Shown: positions 25,325-33,430 of the stretch, piece after piece
How positions within the stretch are numbered: the stretch's first letter is position 1
How the letters are laid out: the number at the start of each line of letters is the position of its first letter
NCBI RefSeq assembly: GCF_030929555.1
Contig: NZ_JAVFVT010000014.1
Coordinates: forward strand, 1-64,000
Length of the DNA: 64,000 nucleotides
Direction: 5' to 3'
Source: Paenibacillus sp. LHD-117
GTDB taxonomy: Bacteria; Bacillota; Bacilli; Paenibacillales; Paenibacillaceae
The notes under the pieces: generated by a model
Databases searched by the model: none
The model's input: the letters and a program-made list of their open reading frames with translations, nothing else
What the model was told of the DNA's origin: nothing
Position numbers and translations under genes: made by a program

Positions 25325-27979
25325 TTGACTATGCAAACTTCCGTATTCTCATTGGATCAGCAGGCGATGGAACTGATCGAGCGCAAATTCCGCAAGAAGC
25401 AGCTGATCGCCGAAGCTAGAGCGGATGAGCAGCTGTTCGGCGTCTTTCGGCAAGAGCTGACCGAAGAAGAGACGTGGGCGCTCAAGTTTTTATTCGCGTA
25501 TATGCCGGTCAACGATTTGGCCGATTATGACGGCCATTTATTTTTGAGCCATGTGCGCCGGACGCTGGAGATTCGGAGGCAGATGCCTTGGGGAGAGCGG
25601 GTGCCCGATCATCTGTTCCTGCATTTCGTACTGCCATACCGGGTCAATACGGAGAATATCGAGGATTCCCGCGGCATTTTGTACAACGAGCTGGCGGACC
25701 GCACGAAGCGATTGTCGATGGCGGATGCGATTTTGGAAACGAACTACTGGTGCCATGAGAAGGCTGCCTACATTGGCAGCGATCTGCGGACGATTTCTCC
25801 GCTGACGATGATCCGGAATGCGCGGGGGCGCTGCGGCGAGGAGTCGACGCTTGCGGTTGCCGCGCTTCGCAGCATCGGCATTCCCGCACGCCAAGTGTAT
25901 ACGCCGCGCTGGGCGCATTGCGACGATAATCACGCTTGGGTGGAAGCATGGGCCGACGGAGAGTGGTTTTACATCGGCGCCTGCGAGCCGGAGCCGCGTC
26001 TGAACCAAGGCTGGTTCAGTCCGCCTGCTCGGAGGGCAATGCTGATCAACACGCGCATTTTCGCCAATTACGAAGGACCCGAGGACATTACGCTTGCCGA
26101 CGAATGGTTCACGGAAATCAATCTTTTGGAAGGCTATGCACCGACCCGGATGATTACCGTCCTTGTGAAGGACGGGCAGGGCCGGCCGGTCAGCGGCTCC
26201 GATGTTTATTTCGAGCTGTATAATATGGCTGAAATGTATCCGATAGCGATTCTGAAGGCGAACGCGCTGGGCGAAGCTTCGTTTAAGACAGGCTTCGGGG
26301 AATTGCTGATCCGAGCCGTGAAGGACGGCAGGTGGGGAGAAGACAAGATCGGCACCGCTCGCGGCGGACGTTTCGAGCTTGTGCTAGACCGGACGCAGCA
26401 GCCGGACGGAACGACGGACTTTGACATGGTGCCTCCGCCGGAACGCAGCGGAGAGGCTGCAGAGCCGCTTTCCGAGGAGAAGCTTTTGTGCCACGACAGC
26501 CGTTTGGAAGAAGGCACGACTATTCGCAGCAGCTATGAACGTACCTTCATGGACGAGGAGGAGGCGTTAGAGCTGGCCGGAGCAGCCGGCATTCCGCCGG
26601 AGCGGGTATGGGAGGTTCTGCGCAAGGCGCGCGGGAACAGCCGCGAGATCGCCGCTTTCCTGCGGGAGCGCTCCTCCGAATATGGAGAGTGGCCGCTGTT
26701 GCTGCTGGAAAGCTTAAACGAAAAGGATCTTGTCGATACCTTCCGCCCTGCGCTTGACGATCATCTGACCGGCGCGCTGTCGCTGCGCGGAGTAGGAGAG
26801 CTGCCGCAGGAAATATTTATCCGGTATGTCCTTTGTCCACGTATTTTGTATGAGATGATCGTGCCTTACAGGCGTTTGTTCCAAGATCATTTCACCACTG
26901 CGGAATCGGCCATGTTCCGGGAAGATCCTTCCGCGCTTGTCCGCAAGTTGGATGAGGAGTGGGAGCTTTGGGAGGACCTCCCTAACCTGAAGGGCAAGGG
27001 AAATCCGGCGGGCACCTTTAAATTCAAGAAGGGGGACCGGATTTCCTTGGATATTCTGTTCGTTGCGATCTGTCGCAGCCTCGGTATTCCGGCACGACTG
27101 CATCCGAGCGAGCAGAAGCCGCAATTTATGAGTAACGGAAGCTGGCGCGATGCGTTATTCGCGCAGGGAACGAAGCCTTTGCAGGCGGCGAAGAAGGAAA
27201 ACGGCCTGCTCCGGCTCCTTCGAGACAGCGAGGCTTCGGCAGAAGCGCAGGCCGCTTCGTACTTCGAAAACTTTACGTTTGCCCGGCTGGAGAACGGCAT
27301 CTACAAAACGCTGTTCTATCCTTACGGGAAAACGGATGTATACGATGAACCATTCGAGGTTGAACCGGGCTCGTACCGGTTAACGACGGGCATACGGCTG
27401 AAGGATGGCACGGTACGGGCGCGTTTTGTTTATTTCGCGGTGCGCGCCGGGGAACAAACGGACATTCCGCTCACCTTCCGCGAGGCCATGCTCGACCGTC
27501 CCGTGCTTGGGACGATGGACAGGAGCCAAGCTCTCGCGATGCTGGACGGCGCCGCCAAAACGATGGGCGAGCTGATCGGCAACAGCGGAGCCATCATAGC
27601 CTGGATCGAGCCGGAACGCGAGCCGACCAAACATTTGATCCGCGAGCTCGGCGAGCTCGCCGACGATTTTGCCGAGCTTGGCGCTCCGATCGTTCTCGTT
27701 GTCGGCGATTCCGAGCGGGACGCGTCGTTCGATCCTTCCCGTTATCCGCAGCTGCCGCCTTGCGCCCAATTTGTCCGGGACTCCTCTTACGCAGCGCTGC
27801 CGGGCTTTATATCCCAGCCGCCGGCCAGCGAAGCGGGTTTCCCGCATCTCTTCGTGCTGGACGGCCAGGACCAAATTCGTTACGCCGCATCCGGATACAA
27901 GATCGGAACGGGGAAGGAAGCTTACCGGTTATTAACCGGCCTATGCCGGCAATCTACTGAACGGAGTGATAAACAATGA
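25325..27979 (+). CDS. transglutaminase-fold protein with C-terminal thioredoxin-like domain
   Basis: A cytoplasmic protein of 884 residues. A papain-like transglutaminase core carries Cys170 in RNARGRCGEEST and His203 in DDNHAWVEAW. The usual third Asp motif is replaced by WFYIGACEPEP. Around residues 275-365 is an Ig-like segment (MITVLVKDGQGRPVSGSDVYFEL). A second region near 560-620 (FKFKKGDRISLDILFVAICRSLGIPARLHPS) resembles a degenerate second transglutaminase core. The last 150 residues look thioredoxin/AhpC-like (VLVVGDSERDASFDPSRYPQLPPC, FPHLFVLDGQDQIRYAASGYK). The start is TTG 25325 or ATG 25331, after GGAAGGAGTGA. It overlaps the GH18 gene by four bases. A peptide-glycan cleaving role is possible but unproven. 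Confidence 0.75.
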   Translation: MTMQTSVFSLDQQAMELIERKFRKKQLIAEARADEQLFGVFRQELTEEETWALKFLFAYMPVNDLADYDGHLFLSHVRRTLEIRRQMPWGERVPDHLFLHFVLPYRVNTENIEDSRGILYNELADRTKRLSMADAILETNYWCHEKAAYIGSDLRTISPLTMIRNARGRCGEESTLAVAALRSIGIPARQVYTPRWAHCDDNHAWVEAWADGEWFYIGACEPEPRLNQGWFSPPARRAMLINTRIFANYEGPEDITLADEWFTEINLLEGYAPTRMITVLVKDGQGRPVSGSDVYFELYNMAEMYPIAILKANALGEASFKTGFGELLIRAVKDGRWGEDKIGTARGGRFELVLDRTQQPDGTTDFDMVPPPERSGEAAEPLSEEKLLCHDSRLEEGTTIRSSYERTFMDEEEALELAGAAGIPPERVWEVLRKARGNSREIAAFLRERSSEYGEWPLLLLESLNEKDLVDTFRPALDDHLTGALSLRGVGELPQEIFIRYVLCPRILYEMIVPYRRLFQDHFTTAESAMFREDPSALVRKLDEEWELWEDLPNLKGKGNPAGTFKFKKGDRISLDILFVAICRSLGIPARLHPSEQKPQFMSNGSWRDALFAQGTKPLQAAKKENGLLRLLRDSEASAEAQAASYFENFTFARLENGIYKTLFYPYGKTDVYDEPFEVEPGSYRLTTGIRLKDGTVRARFVYFAVRAGEQTDIPLTFREAMLDRPVLGTMDRSQALAMLDGAAKTMGELIGNSGAIIAWIEPEREPTKHLIRELGELADDFAELGAPIVLVVGDSERDASFDPSRYPQLPPCAQFVRDSSYAALPGFISQPPASEAGFPHLFVLDGQDQIRYAASGYKIGTGKEAYRLLTGLCRQSTERSDKQ

Positions 27980-29013
27980 CGAAGCGGAAATACATCGTGG
28001 CGGGTTACGCCGTCGATTCCAAGCTTCCTGACATCACGAAGGAAGATCTGTTGAAGTTAACCCATTTGAATGTAGCCTTCGGCCATGTGCGCGGCGATGA
28101 AATTGTGACGGAGCATTTGAAGCATATGGATCTTCTGCAAAGGATCAAAAACGAGCATCCCGAGCTTACGATTTTGTTGTCCGTCGGCGGCTGGAGCGCA
28201 GGCGGCTTCTCCGAGGCGGCGTCGACCGAAGAGGGAAGAAAGGCAATGGCGTCTTCGGCGGTTCGCGTATTAGCCGATCTTCCTTTCGACGGAATCGATT
28301 TGGATTGGGAATACCCTTGCTACGGGGAAGCAGGCATTGCGTCAAGCGCCGAGGATAAGACGAACTTTACTTTGCTTCTCAAGACGATGCGGGAAGCCCT
28401 GGACCGTAAAGGGGCGCAAGACAGCCGACATTACCTGCTTACCATTGCCGCGGGCGCCGATCAATATTATGTAGACGGGACGGAAATGGATCAAGTCCAG
28501 CAGTTCTTGGATTTTGTCCAATTGATGACCTACGATATGCGCGGAGGCTTTCAAATTTTGACGGGCCACCATACGAATCTGTATACGCCGACCGGCGATT
28601 TGTTCCGGATCAGCGTTGACGCCTCTGTCAACTTGTTCATCCGCGCCGGCGTGCCAAAGGAGAAAATCGTCATCGGGGCGGCATTTTATTCCCGCGTCTG
28701 GCATCAGGTGCAGGACATCGGCAACGGGCTTCACCAAATGGCCGGAAGCACCGGCGGGTATGGGCCGGATTTCACCGCTCTCACGGCAGATTACATCGAT
28801 AAGAACGGGTATGTCCGTTATTGGGACAACGAAGCCAAAGCGCCGTACCTCTTTAACGGAAGCAGCTTTATATCCTATGACGATGAACAATCGCTAGAGC
28901 ATAAAAGCGGCTATATTAAACGCAGCGGATTAGCGGGCATGATGTTTTGGGAGTATGGCTGCGACGGGACGCACCGGCTGCTCGACGCGATGTATGAAGG
29001 GCTTAAGGAGTAG
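27976..29013 (+). CDS. GH18 family glycosidase (chitinase or endo-beta-N-acetylglucosaminidase type)
   Basis: A TIM-barrel hydrolase of 345 residues without a signal peptide. The catalytic signature DGIDLDWEYP gives Asp105, Asp108, Asp110 and Glu112 in the DxxDxDxE pattern required for substrate-assisted cleavage at N-acetylglucosamine. LTILLSVGGWSAGGFSEAAST and FVQLMTYDMRGG are the other GH18 strands. Its place after a fucosidase suggests cutting of a fucosylated chitobiose or chito-oligosaccharide in the cytoplasm. The start overlaps the preceding stop (ATGA). A strong hairpin follows the stop. Confidence 0.9.
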   Translation: MTKRKYIVAGYAVDSKLPDITKEDLLKLTHLNVAFGHVRGDEIVTEHLKHMDLLQRIKNEHPELTILLSVGGWSAGGFSEAASTEEGRKAMASSAVRVLADLPFDGIDLDWEYPCYGEAGIASSAEDKTNFTLLLKTMREALDRKGAQDSRHYLLTIAAGADQYYVDGTEMDQVQQFLDFVQLMTYDMRGGFQILTGHHTNLYTPTGDLFRISVDASVNLFIRAGVPKEKIVIGAAFYSRVWHQVQDIGNGLHQMAGSTGGYGPDFTALTADYIDKNGYVRYWDNEAKAPYLFNGSSFISYDDEQSLEHKSGYIKRSGLAGMMFWEYGCDGTHRLLDAMYEGLKE

Positions 29014-29051
29014 CGGGCTTTAGGGCTGAATCAGATGCGGCAGCACGCTTA

Positions 29052-29093
29052 GGAAATGGCGATGCAGGAGGATGGTCCTGTGTCGCCATTTCC
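29052..29093 (+). terminator. strong hairpin after locus B, without a T tract
   Basis: GGAAATGGCGA and TCGCCATTTCC pair perfectly, with inner GCAGGA/TCCTG pairs. No T run follows, so it may be a Rho-independent terminator lacking its tract or an mRNA-stabilising 3' end. Confidence 0.45.
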
Positions 29094-29111
29094 GAGTGTA
29101 CGCAACTTATT

Positions 29112-29184
29112 ATTAGCTAAAACGCATGATATTGGATTGATGAAATAGCTAATATGGATTATAATATCTACATATTAGCTAAAA
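29112..29184 (+). promoter_or_regulatory. sigma-A promoter with three TTAGCTAA-type operator boxes
   Basis: TTGATG (29137-29142) and TATAAT (29160-29165) have a 17-base spacer, a near-consensus promoter. Palindromic TTAGCTAA occurs at 29113-29120 and 29175-29182, and ATAGCTAA at 29145-29152. The boxes are 32 and 30 bases apart, about three helical turns. The middle box lies inside the spacer and the last overlaps the ribosome site. This is the layout of an autorepressed antitoxin promoter. Confidence 0.7.
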
Positions 29185-29197
29185 GGATGTGCGCGCG

Positions 29198-29923
29198 ATG
29201 AAAGTTCCATCCACGGACGTACAAAATAATTTCGGCAAATACTTGAAATTCGTCGAGGCGAATGAGGAAATCATCGTTACGAAAAACGGGAGGGATGTCG
29301 CCAAAATTGTTCCTTGCGATGATTGGAACGGAGATCGATTGATGGAAAGCTCCGCGCTATACAGAGCGAGCGGCGATTGGGTAACCTACGAACAGTTTCT
29401 GGAGTTGTCGGAAGGTTCGGAGCAGCGGTTTGAGCTGATTGACGGCGTCGTCTACAATCTTGCGTCGCCTACTTATAAGCACCAACACGCAGTTGGTGAA
29501 TTATTTGTCACCTTCTACAATTATTTTAAAGGAAAAAGCTGTATCCCGCTTACTTCGCCGTTTGATATTACGTTAACGAAGGAAGAAGACAATATTTGCG
29601 TCGTTCAACCGGATATCGTCGTGATTTGCGATCCGGACAACAGAGATAAGCGCGACAAGTATACGGGGGTTCCCGTCCTGGCCGTAGAGGTATTATCCCC
29701 TTCGACCAGAGGCAAGGATTTGGTTACGAAGCTCGACTTGTACAAACAATGCGGCGTGAGAGAGTATTGGCTCGTTGATCCGATGAATGAGCAAATTTTC
29801 GTCTATCAGTTCGCGGATCGCGACATCGTCAACAACAAGGGCTTTGACCGGAGCGCCGAACATCGTGTCCAATCTTTTTATTTTGAAGGACTCGGCATCG
29901 CGCTAAGCGATATCTTCGAATAA
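29198..29923 (+). CDS. Phd/YefM-type antitoxin domain fused to Uma2-family endonuclease domain
   Basis: A 241-residue fusion. Residues 1-42 (MKVPSTDVQNNFGKYLKFVEANEEIIVTKNGRDVAKIVP) are a Phd/YefM DNA-binding antitoxin fold. From about residue 60 the protein is a Uma2 (DUF820) PD-(D/E)XK nuclease-like domain: FELIDGVVYNLASPTYKHQHAVGEL, VVQPDIVVICD, VPVLAVEVLSPSTRGKDLVTKLDLYKQCGVREYWLVDP. The acidic residues and K of the nuclease core (D in QPDIVV, ExL in AVEVLSP, K near KLDLYK) are present. ATG 29198 has AAAGGA upstream; GTG 29189 would add three residues. No separate toxin gene is adjacent. Confidence 0.82.
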   Translation: MKVPSTDVQNNFGKYLKFVEANEEIIVTKNGRDVAKIVPCDDWNGDRLMESSALYRASGDWVTYEQFLELSEGSEQRFELIDGVVYNLASPTYKHQHAVGELFVTFYNYFKGKSCIPLTSPFDITLTKEEDNICVVQPDIVVICDPDNRDKRDKYTGVPVLAVEVLSPSTRGKDLVTKLDLYKQCGVREYWLVDPMNEQIFVYQFADRDIVNNKGFDRSAEHRVQSFYFEGLGIALSDIFE

Positions 29924-29970
29924 AAAAAGCCAAACGTTCGTCCGTAGACAAACCTTCGACTATCTTTACG

Positions 29971-30273
29971 TTATGATTGTCCGGCAAGCTCCGTGGTCGC
30001 CTTGTCCAACATCGACTTCCAGTCGGCGAACTTCGTTTCGCGCGCGACGTGGCGATTGAGCAGCTCCTCGGGAATGAGCGCCATATCTTCCGTGGACCAG
30101 GCCTGGAAGTTGCCCTTTTCCAGAAACTCCTGCATGCTTCTGCAATTGGAATACTTGCTCATGAAACCTTCGTTAAACAGCTTGCCAAGCGATGCTTGCT
30201 CCTCGGGATTCGCCCGTTGCTCTTGCAGTTCCTTCAGCAGATCGTCGAACGACATCGAATTGTTTCTTCTCAA
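29971..30273 (-). CDS. small conserved-looking protein of unknown function
   Basis: A soluble, mainly helical protein of 100 residues (SFDDLLKELQEQRANPEEQASLGKLFNEGFMSKYSNCRSMQEFLEKGNF). It has no membrane segment and no catalytic motif that I recognise. The TTG start is preceded by AAGGAGTGG seven bases upstream. It is the last of three closely spaced minus-strand genes, with its ribosome site directly after the stop of the basic-protein ORF. Function unknown. Confidence 0.6.
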   Translation of the reverse strand: MRRNNSMSFDDLLKELQEQRANPEEQASLGKLFNEGFMSKYSNCRSMQEFLEKGNFQAWSTEDMALIPEELLNRHVARETKFADWKSMLDKATTELAGQS

Positions 30274-30294
30274 ATGACCACTCCTTATTAAGTA

Positions 30295-30474
30295 TCAGTG
30301 CCCGCTTTCGGTAATGCTTTTTTCGTGCCTTTGCTTTTGTATGGCTTGGGCGCGCTCGCGGCTTTCCGGGCGCCGGCTTGCCAGCGGTTCCAGCCCTTTT
30401 TGTCGGTGCCTCGACCCGTTCCGCCTTTTCCTTTTGCTTTGCTCAGGTGGATCACTCCGTCTTCTGCTTGCCAT
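30295..30474 (-). CDS. small highly basic hypothetical protein
   Basis: A 59-residue ORF starting MASRRRSDPPEQSKRKRRNGSRHRQKGLEPL, rich in Arg, Lys and Ser, of the kind that binds nucleic acid. It could be extended upstream to 30522. The ribosome site is weak for the ATG used, and an antisense ORF covers the same bases. The tight spacing to the next gene favours it. I do not recognise a family. Confidence 0.4.
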   Translation of the reverse strand: MASRRRSDPPEQSKRKRRNGSRHRQKGLEPLASRRPESRERAQAIQKQRHEKSITESGH

Positions 30475-30541
30475 GTTCAAACCATTCGCTTCATTATATG
30501 TTATTACTCCGAAATAAGCCATGTATACCTTCTTGCCAAGT

Positions 30542-30757
30542 TTATCGTTTTCTTAAATCAAAAAATTCGCATTCGGCGCGCTTATGGTACATAAGATCGC
30601 TGACGCTGGCCTGGGTGACGACGGTCCGTTCGTCGAATCGGACAATAACGGAGCTCGCGTCCACGATATGGTTATCCTTGAATACGCGGATCCGCGTGCC
30701 CTTCTGCAGCGCCTCTTCGAAATCGGCGTCGGTTAATAATCTACGGTTGAGCGACAT
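30542..30757 (-). CDS. small conserved-looking protein of unknown function
   Basis: A 71-residue protein (MSLNRRLLTDADFEEALQKGTRIRVFKDNHIVDASSVIVRFDERTVVTQASVSDLMYHKRAECEFFDLRKR) that looks like a compact beta-barrel or SH3-like fold, because of the alternating hydrophobic strands RIRVF, SSVIVRF and RTVVTQ. ATG 30757 has AAGGAGG seven bases upstream. Family and function unknown. Confidence 0.6.
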   Translation of the reverse strand: MSLNRRLLTDADFEEALQKGTRIRVFKDNHIVDASSVIVRFDERTVVTQASVSDLMYHKRAECEFFDLRKR

Positions 30758-30956
30758 GGCCAACCCTCCTTCGTGCTCGAATTGGCGCCTCGTCGGAGCG
30801 GGAGCCGGTATGTATCCTCTAGTCCTTTAGTCTACCTCATCCGCCTCCGATGAACAACCACAGTCAAGGTTAAGCGCCATTCTGGCAAAGGATATGGAAG
30901 TGGGAGCGCCTGTCGGCATGTTAAGATGAAACCAATAGGACGGGAGGATGAAAATC

Positions 30957-31823
30957 ATGAAATTTGGCGTATTTACGGTAATGATGCCGGATTGCACGAC
31001 GGAACGCACGCTAACGCTGCTCAAAGAATACGGGTACGACGGAGTCGAATGGCGTTTTACGCGGAATGATCCTTCGAGGAGCACGGAAGCGCCATCGTTT
31101 TGGGGCAATAACTTGTCCACTGTAGATGCTTCCGCATCTGTGGAGGAGCTGTCCGCGCTTCGCGCTCGGACGGATGCGCTCGGACTCGAGACGCCGAATT
31201 TGGCTGCTTATATTCAGAGCGGGGACTTGGAAGCGACGGAGCGGGCGATGAAAGCGGCCAAGCTGCTTGGCGCGCCGTCGATTCGGGTTGGCGTCCCGAT
31301 GTACGACCGGAGCCGTCCTTACGGGGATTTGTTTAAGGAAGCAAGAGACTACTTGGGCGAAGTCGAAGAGATGAGCCGCTCGATCGGCGTGAAAGGGCTC
31401 ATCGAAGTCCATCACGGCAATATCGCTTGCAGCGCCACGCTCGCGAGAAGATTGGTGGACGGATTCGACGCCTCCCGCATCGGCGTGATCTACGATCCGG
31501 GCAACATGGTGCATGAAGGGTTCGAGCAATACCGAATGGGGCTGGAAGCGCTCGGCGAATATTTGGGACATGTCCATGTAAAAAACGCGTCGTGGGCCCG
31601 CACCGCAGCAGCCGTGCCTAGCGGCGGCTACGGCGATCACGAGAAGCTGTGGCAAGCGTCGTGGTGCGCGCTGAGCGAAGGCGTCGTCCATTGGCCGCAA
31701 ATGCTGGCCGACCTCAAAGCGATCGGCTACAACAGTTGGCTAAGCTTCGAGGACTTCAGCGGCTCGGCGCCGACGGAAACGCTGCTTCGCGAGAACTTGG
31801 CCTACATCAAGTCGCTGTTATAA
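30957..31823 (+). CDS. sugar phosphate isomerase/epimerase family protein (xylose isomerase-like TIM barrel)
   Basis: A 288-residue TIM-barrel protein of the AP-endonuclease-2/xylose-isomerase-like superfamily. Typical strands are EYGYDGVEWRF, LGAPSIRVGV, LIEVHHGNIACS, IGVIYDPGNMVHEGF, YLGHVHVKNASW and YNSWLSFEDFSG. Glu and His residues there form the divalent-metal site. It may interconvert or epimerise a sugar or inositol derivative; the substrate is not evident. ATG 30957 is preferred over 30948 because GGGAGG lies 9 bases upstream. It is followed by its own terminator, so it seems a single-gene unit. Confidence 0.85.
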   Translation: MKFGVFTVMMPDCTTERTLTLLKEYGYDGVEWRFTRNDPSRSTEAPSFWGNNLSTVDASASVEELSALRARTDALGLETPNLAAYIQSGDLEATERAMKAAKLLGAPSIRVGVPMYDRSRPYGDLFKEARDYLGEVEEMSRSIGVKGLIEVHHGNIACSATLARRLVDGFDASRIGVIYDPGNMVHEGFEQYRMGLEALGEYLGHVHVKNASWARTAAAVPSGGYGDHEKLWQASWCALSEGVVHWPQMLADLKAIGYNSWLSFEDFSGSAPTETLLRENLAYIKSLL

Positions 31824-31837
31824 GCGCATAGGGAAAG

Positions 31838-31868
31838 ACGGGGCATCTTGGATGTCTCGTTTTTTTTT
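31838..31868 (+). terminator. intrinsic terminator of the isomerase gene
   Basis: ACGGGGCATC and GATGTCTCGT pair with two G-U pairs around TTG, followed by eight T residues. Confidence 0.75.
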
Positions 31869-32054
31869 GCGCGCGGAGACGTATGGATTCCTTCTAGCAA
31901 CCACAGGCTGCTCGTGACTTGAGGATCAATGTGGTAACATAGATCAGAGCAAATTAAAAGTGAAATACAGAGCAAATCGAAAGTCATTCATTCTCGGTAT
32001 AAGTTACGATGGATCATAATCGGGTAATCGGATGAAAAAAAGGAGAGAGAAACG

Positions 32055-33401
32055 TTGGGCAAACGTTCGCGTACCGCCGTCATTTTAATGGTTGCGTTAG
32101 CACTGCTGGCGTCAGGCTGTACTAATCGTAACGAACCGAAGCAAGCTGATCAAAATGGTTCGAGCGGTAATCTTTCCGCCAACGATAAAATGGTAACGCT
32201 TACATTTTGGCGGAATTCGGGCAATTCGGCCGAAAACTCCGCCTACGAAACGTTGATCGCACGGTTCATGGAGGAGCATCCGGACATTCGGATCGAGATG
32301 ACTTCTTTTCCGTATTCCGATTACGACACGAAGCTGCGGACCACGGTTGCCGCGGGGAATCCACCGGATATTATGGCGATCGACGCGCCGAATTTGGCAT
32401 CGTACGCGCAAGCGGGAGCTCTGCTTTCCATGACGGATTCCTATAAGGCCGAAGGGGACTTGGAAGATATTCCGACGTCGACGATGGAAGGATATACGTA
32501 TCAAAACGAACTTTACGCCTCGCCGATGACGGAATCGTCGATCGCGATGTTTTATAATATGAAGCTGTTCCGGGAAGCAGGTCTCGAGCTTCCGTCCGCG
32601 GATCCGGACGAAGCCTGGACATGGGAGCGGGTACTGGAAGCTGCCATCCAAATCAATGATCCCGCTAACGGCATTTTCGGCATCGACCCTGCCCAAGGGT
32701 TTCAGAATGCGGGAGCGACGGCGTATTTCAAATATCCGATCATATGGCAGTTCGGCGGCGATGTGATGAACGCCGAAGGGACATCGGCAAGAGGAGCGCT
32801 GGATTCGCCGGAGACGAAGCGGGCGCTGGCGTTTTATTCGGAGCTGTTCACCAAATACAAGGTTGCTTCGTACGAATATCCGCTGGATGCTTTCCCGAAC
32901 CGCAAGCTGGGCATCACGATCGACGGTACCTGGACGCTGGCGCATCTGGCGGAAAAATTTCCGGATTTCAAGCTGGGCGTCGACTATGGCGTAGCCCCAT
33001 TGCCGAAGGGCGTCAGGCAGGCCGTCGCGAACGGAAGCTGGGCGCTTGGCATTTCCTCATCGACGAAACATCCGGAGGAAGCATGGACATTCATCCATTG
33101 GATGACCGGGTACGAGGGACAGAAACTGTACACCAGCATCACGCGCGATATTCCCGCCCGATACTCCGTCGCCAAGGAGTTTATGGAGTTTAACGAATAT
33201 CCGAAAAATATTTTTGTCGTTCAAAATCAGAAGTACGGCAGGCCGCGTCCCATCACCCCGATCTTTCCGCAGATGGCGGAGGCAGTCAAAGCGCTGTTCG
33301 AAGACGTGACGCTGGAGAAGCTTGGGGTGGACGAAGCGGTAGAGAAGGCCATTGCCAAAATCGATAAGGCATACGCCGACTCGAAGCGGCTTAATCCTTA
33401 A
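32055..33401 (+). CDS. orphan sugar-binding lipoprotein (solute-binding family 1)
   Basis: A lipoprotein of 448 residues with the signal peptide ILMVALALLASGC. The mature sequence has the family 1 pattern VTLTFWRNSGNSAENSAYETLIARFMEEHPDIRIEMTSFPYSDYDTKLRTTVAAGNPPDIMAIDAPN. The TTG start follows AAAAGGAGAGAG. No permease is next to it; a kinase and a regulator follow 30 bases later. It therefore either feeds permeases elsewhere or acts as the ligand sensor for the kinase, as XylFII does for LytS in clostridia. Confidence 0.9.
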   Translation: MGKRSRTAVILMVALALLASGCTNRNEPKQADQNGSSGNLSANDKMVTLTFWRNSGNSAENSAYETLIARFMEEHPDIRIEMTSFPYSDYDTKLRTTVAAGNPPDIMAIDAPNLASYAQAGALLSMTDSYKAEGDLEDIPTSTMEGYTYQNELYASPMTESSIAMFYNMKLFREAGLELPSADPDEAWTWERVLEAAIQINDPANGIFGIDPAQGFQNAGATAYFKYPIIWQFGGDVMNAEGTSARGALDSPETKRALAFYSELFTKYKVASYEYPLDAFPNRKLGITIDGTWTLAHLAEKFPDFKLGVDYGVAPLPKGVRQAVANGSWALGISSSTKHPEEAWTFIHWMTGYEGQKLYTSITRDIPARYSVAKEFMEFNEYPKNIFVVQNQKYGRPRPITPIFPQMAEAVKALFEDVTLEKLGVDEAVEKAIAKIDKAYADSKRLNP

Positions 33402-33430
33402 CCGAGAAGTGCAGTCATGAGGTGACCAAA

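Noticed and set aside
30827-31120. 97-codon minus-strand frame over the start of the isomerase gene
   Set aside because: It overlaps a well-supported gene start and its composition resembles no known protein.
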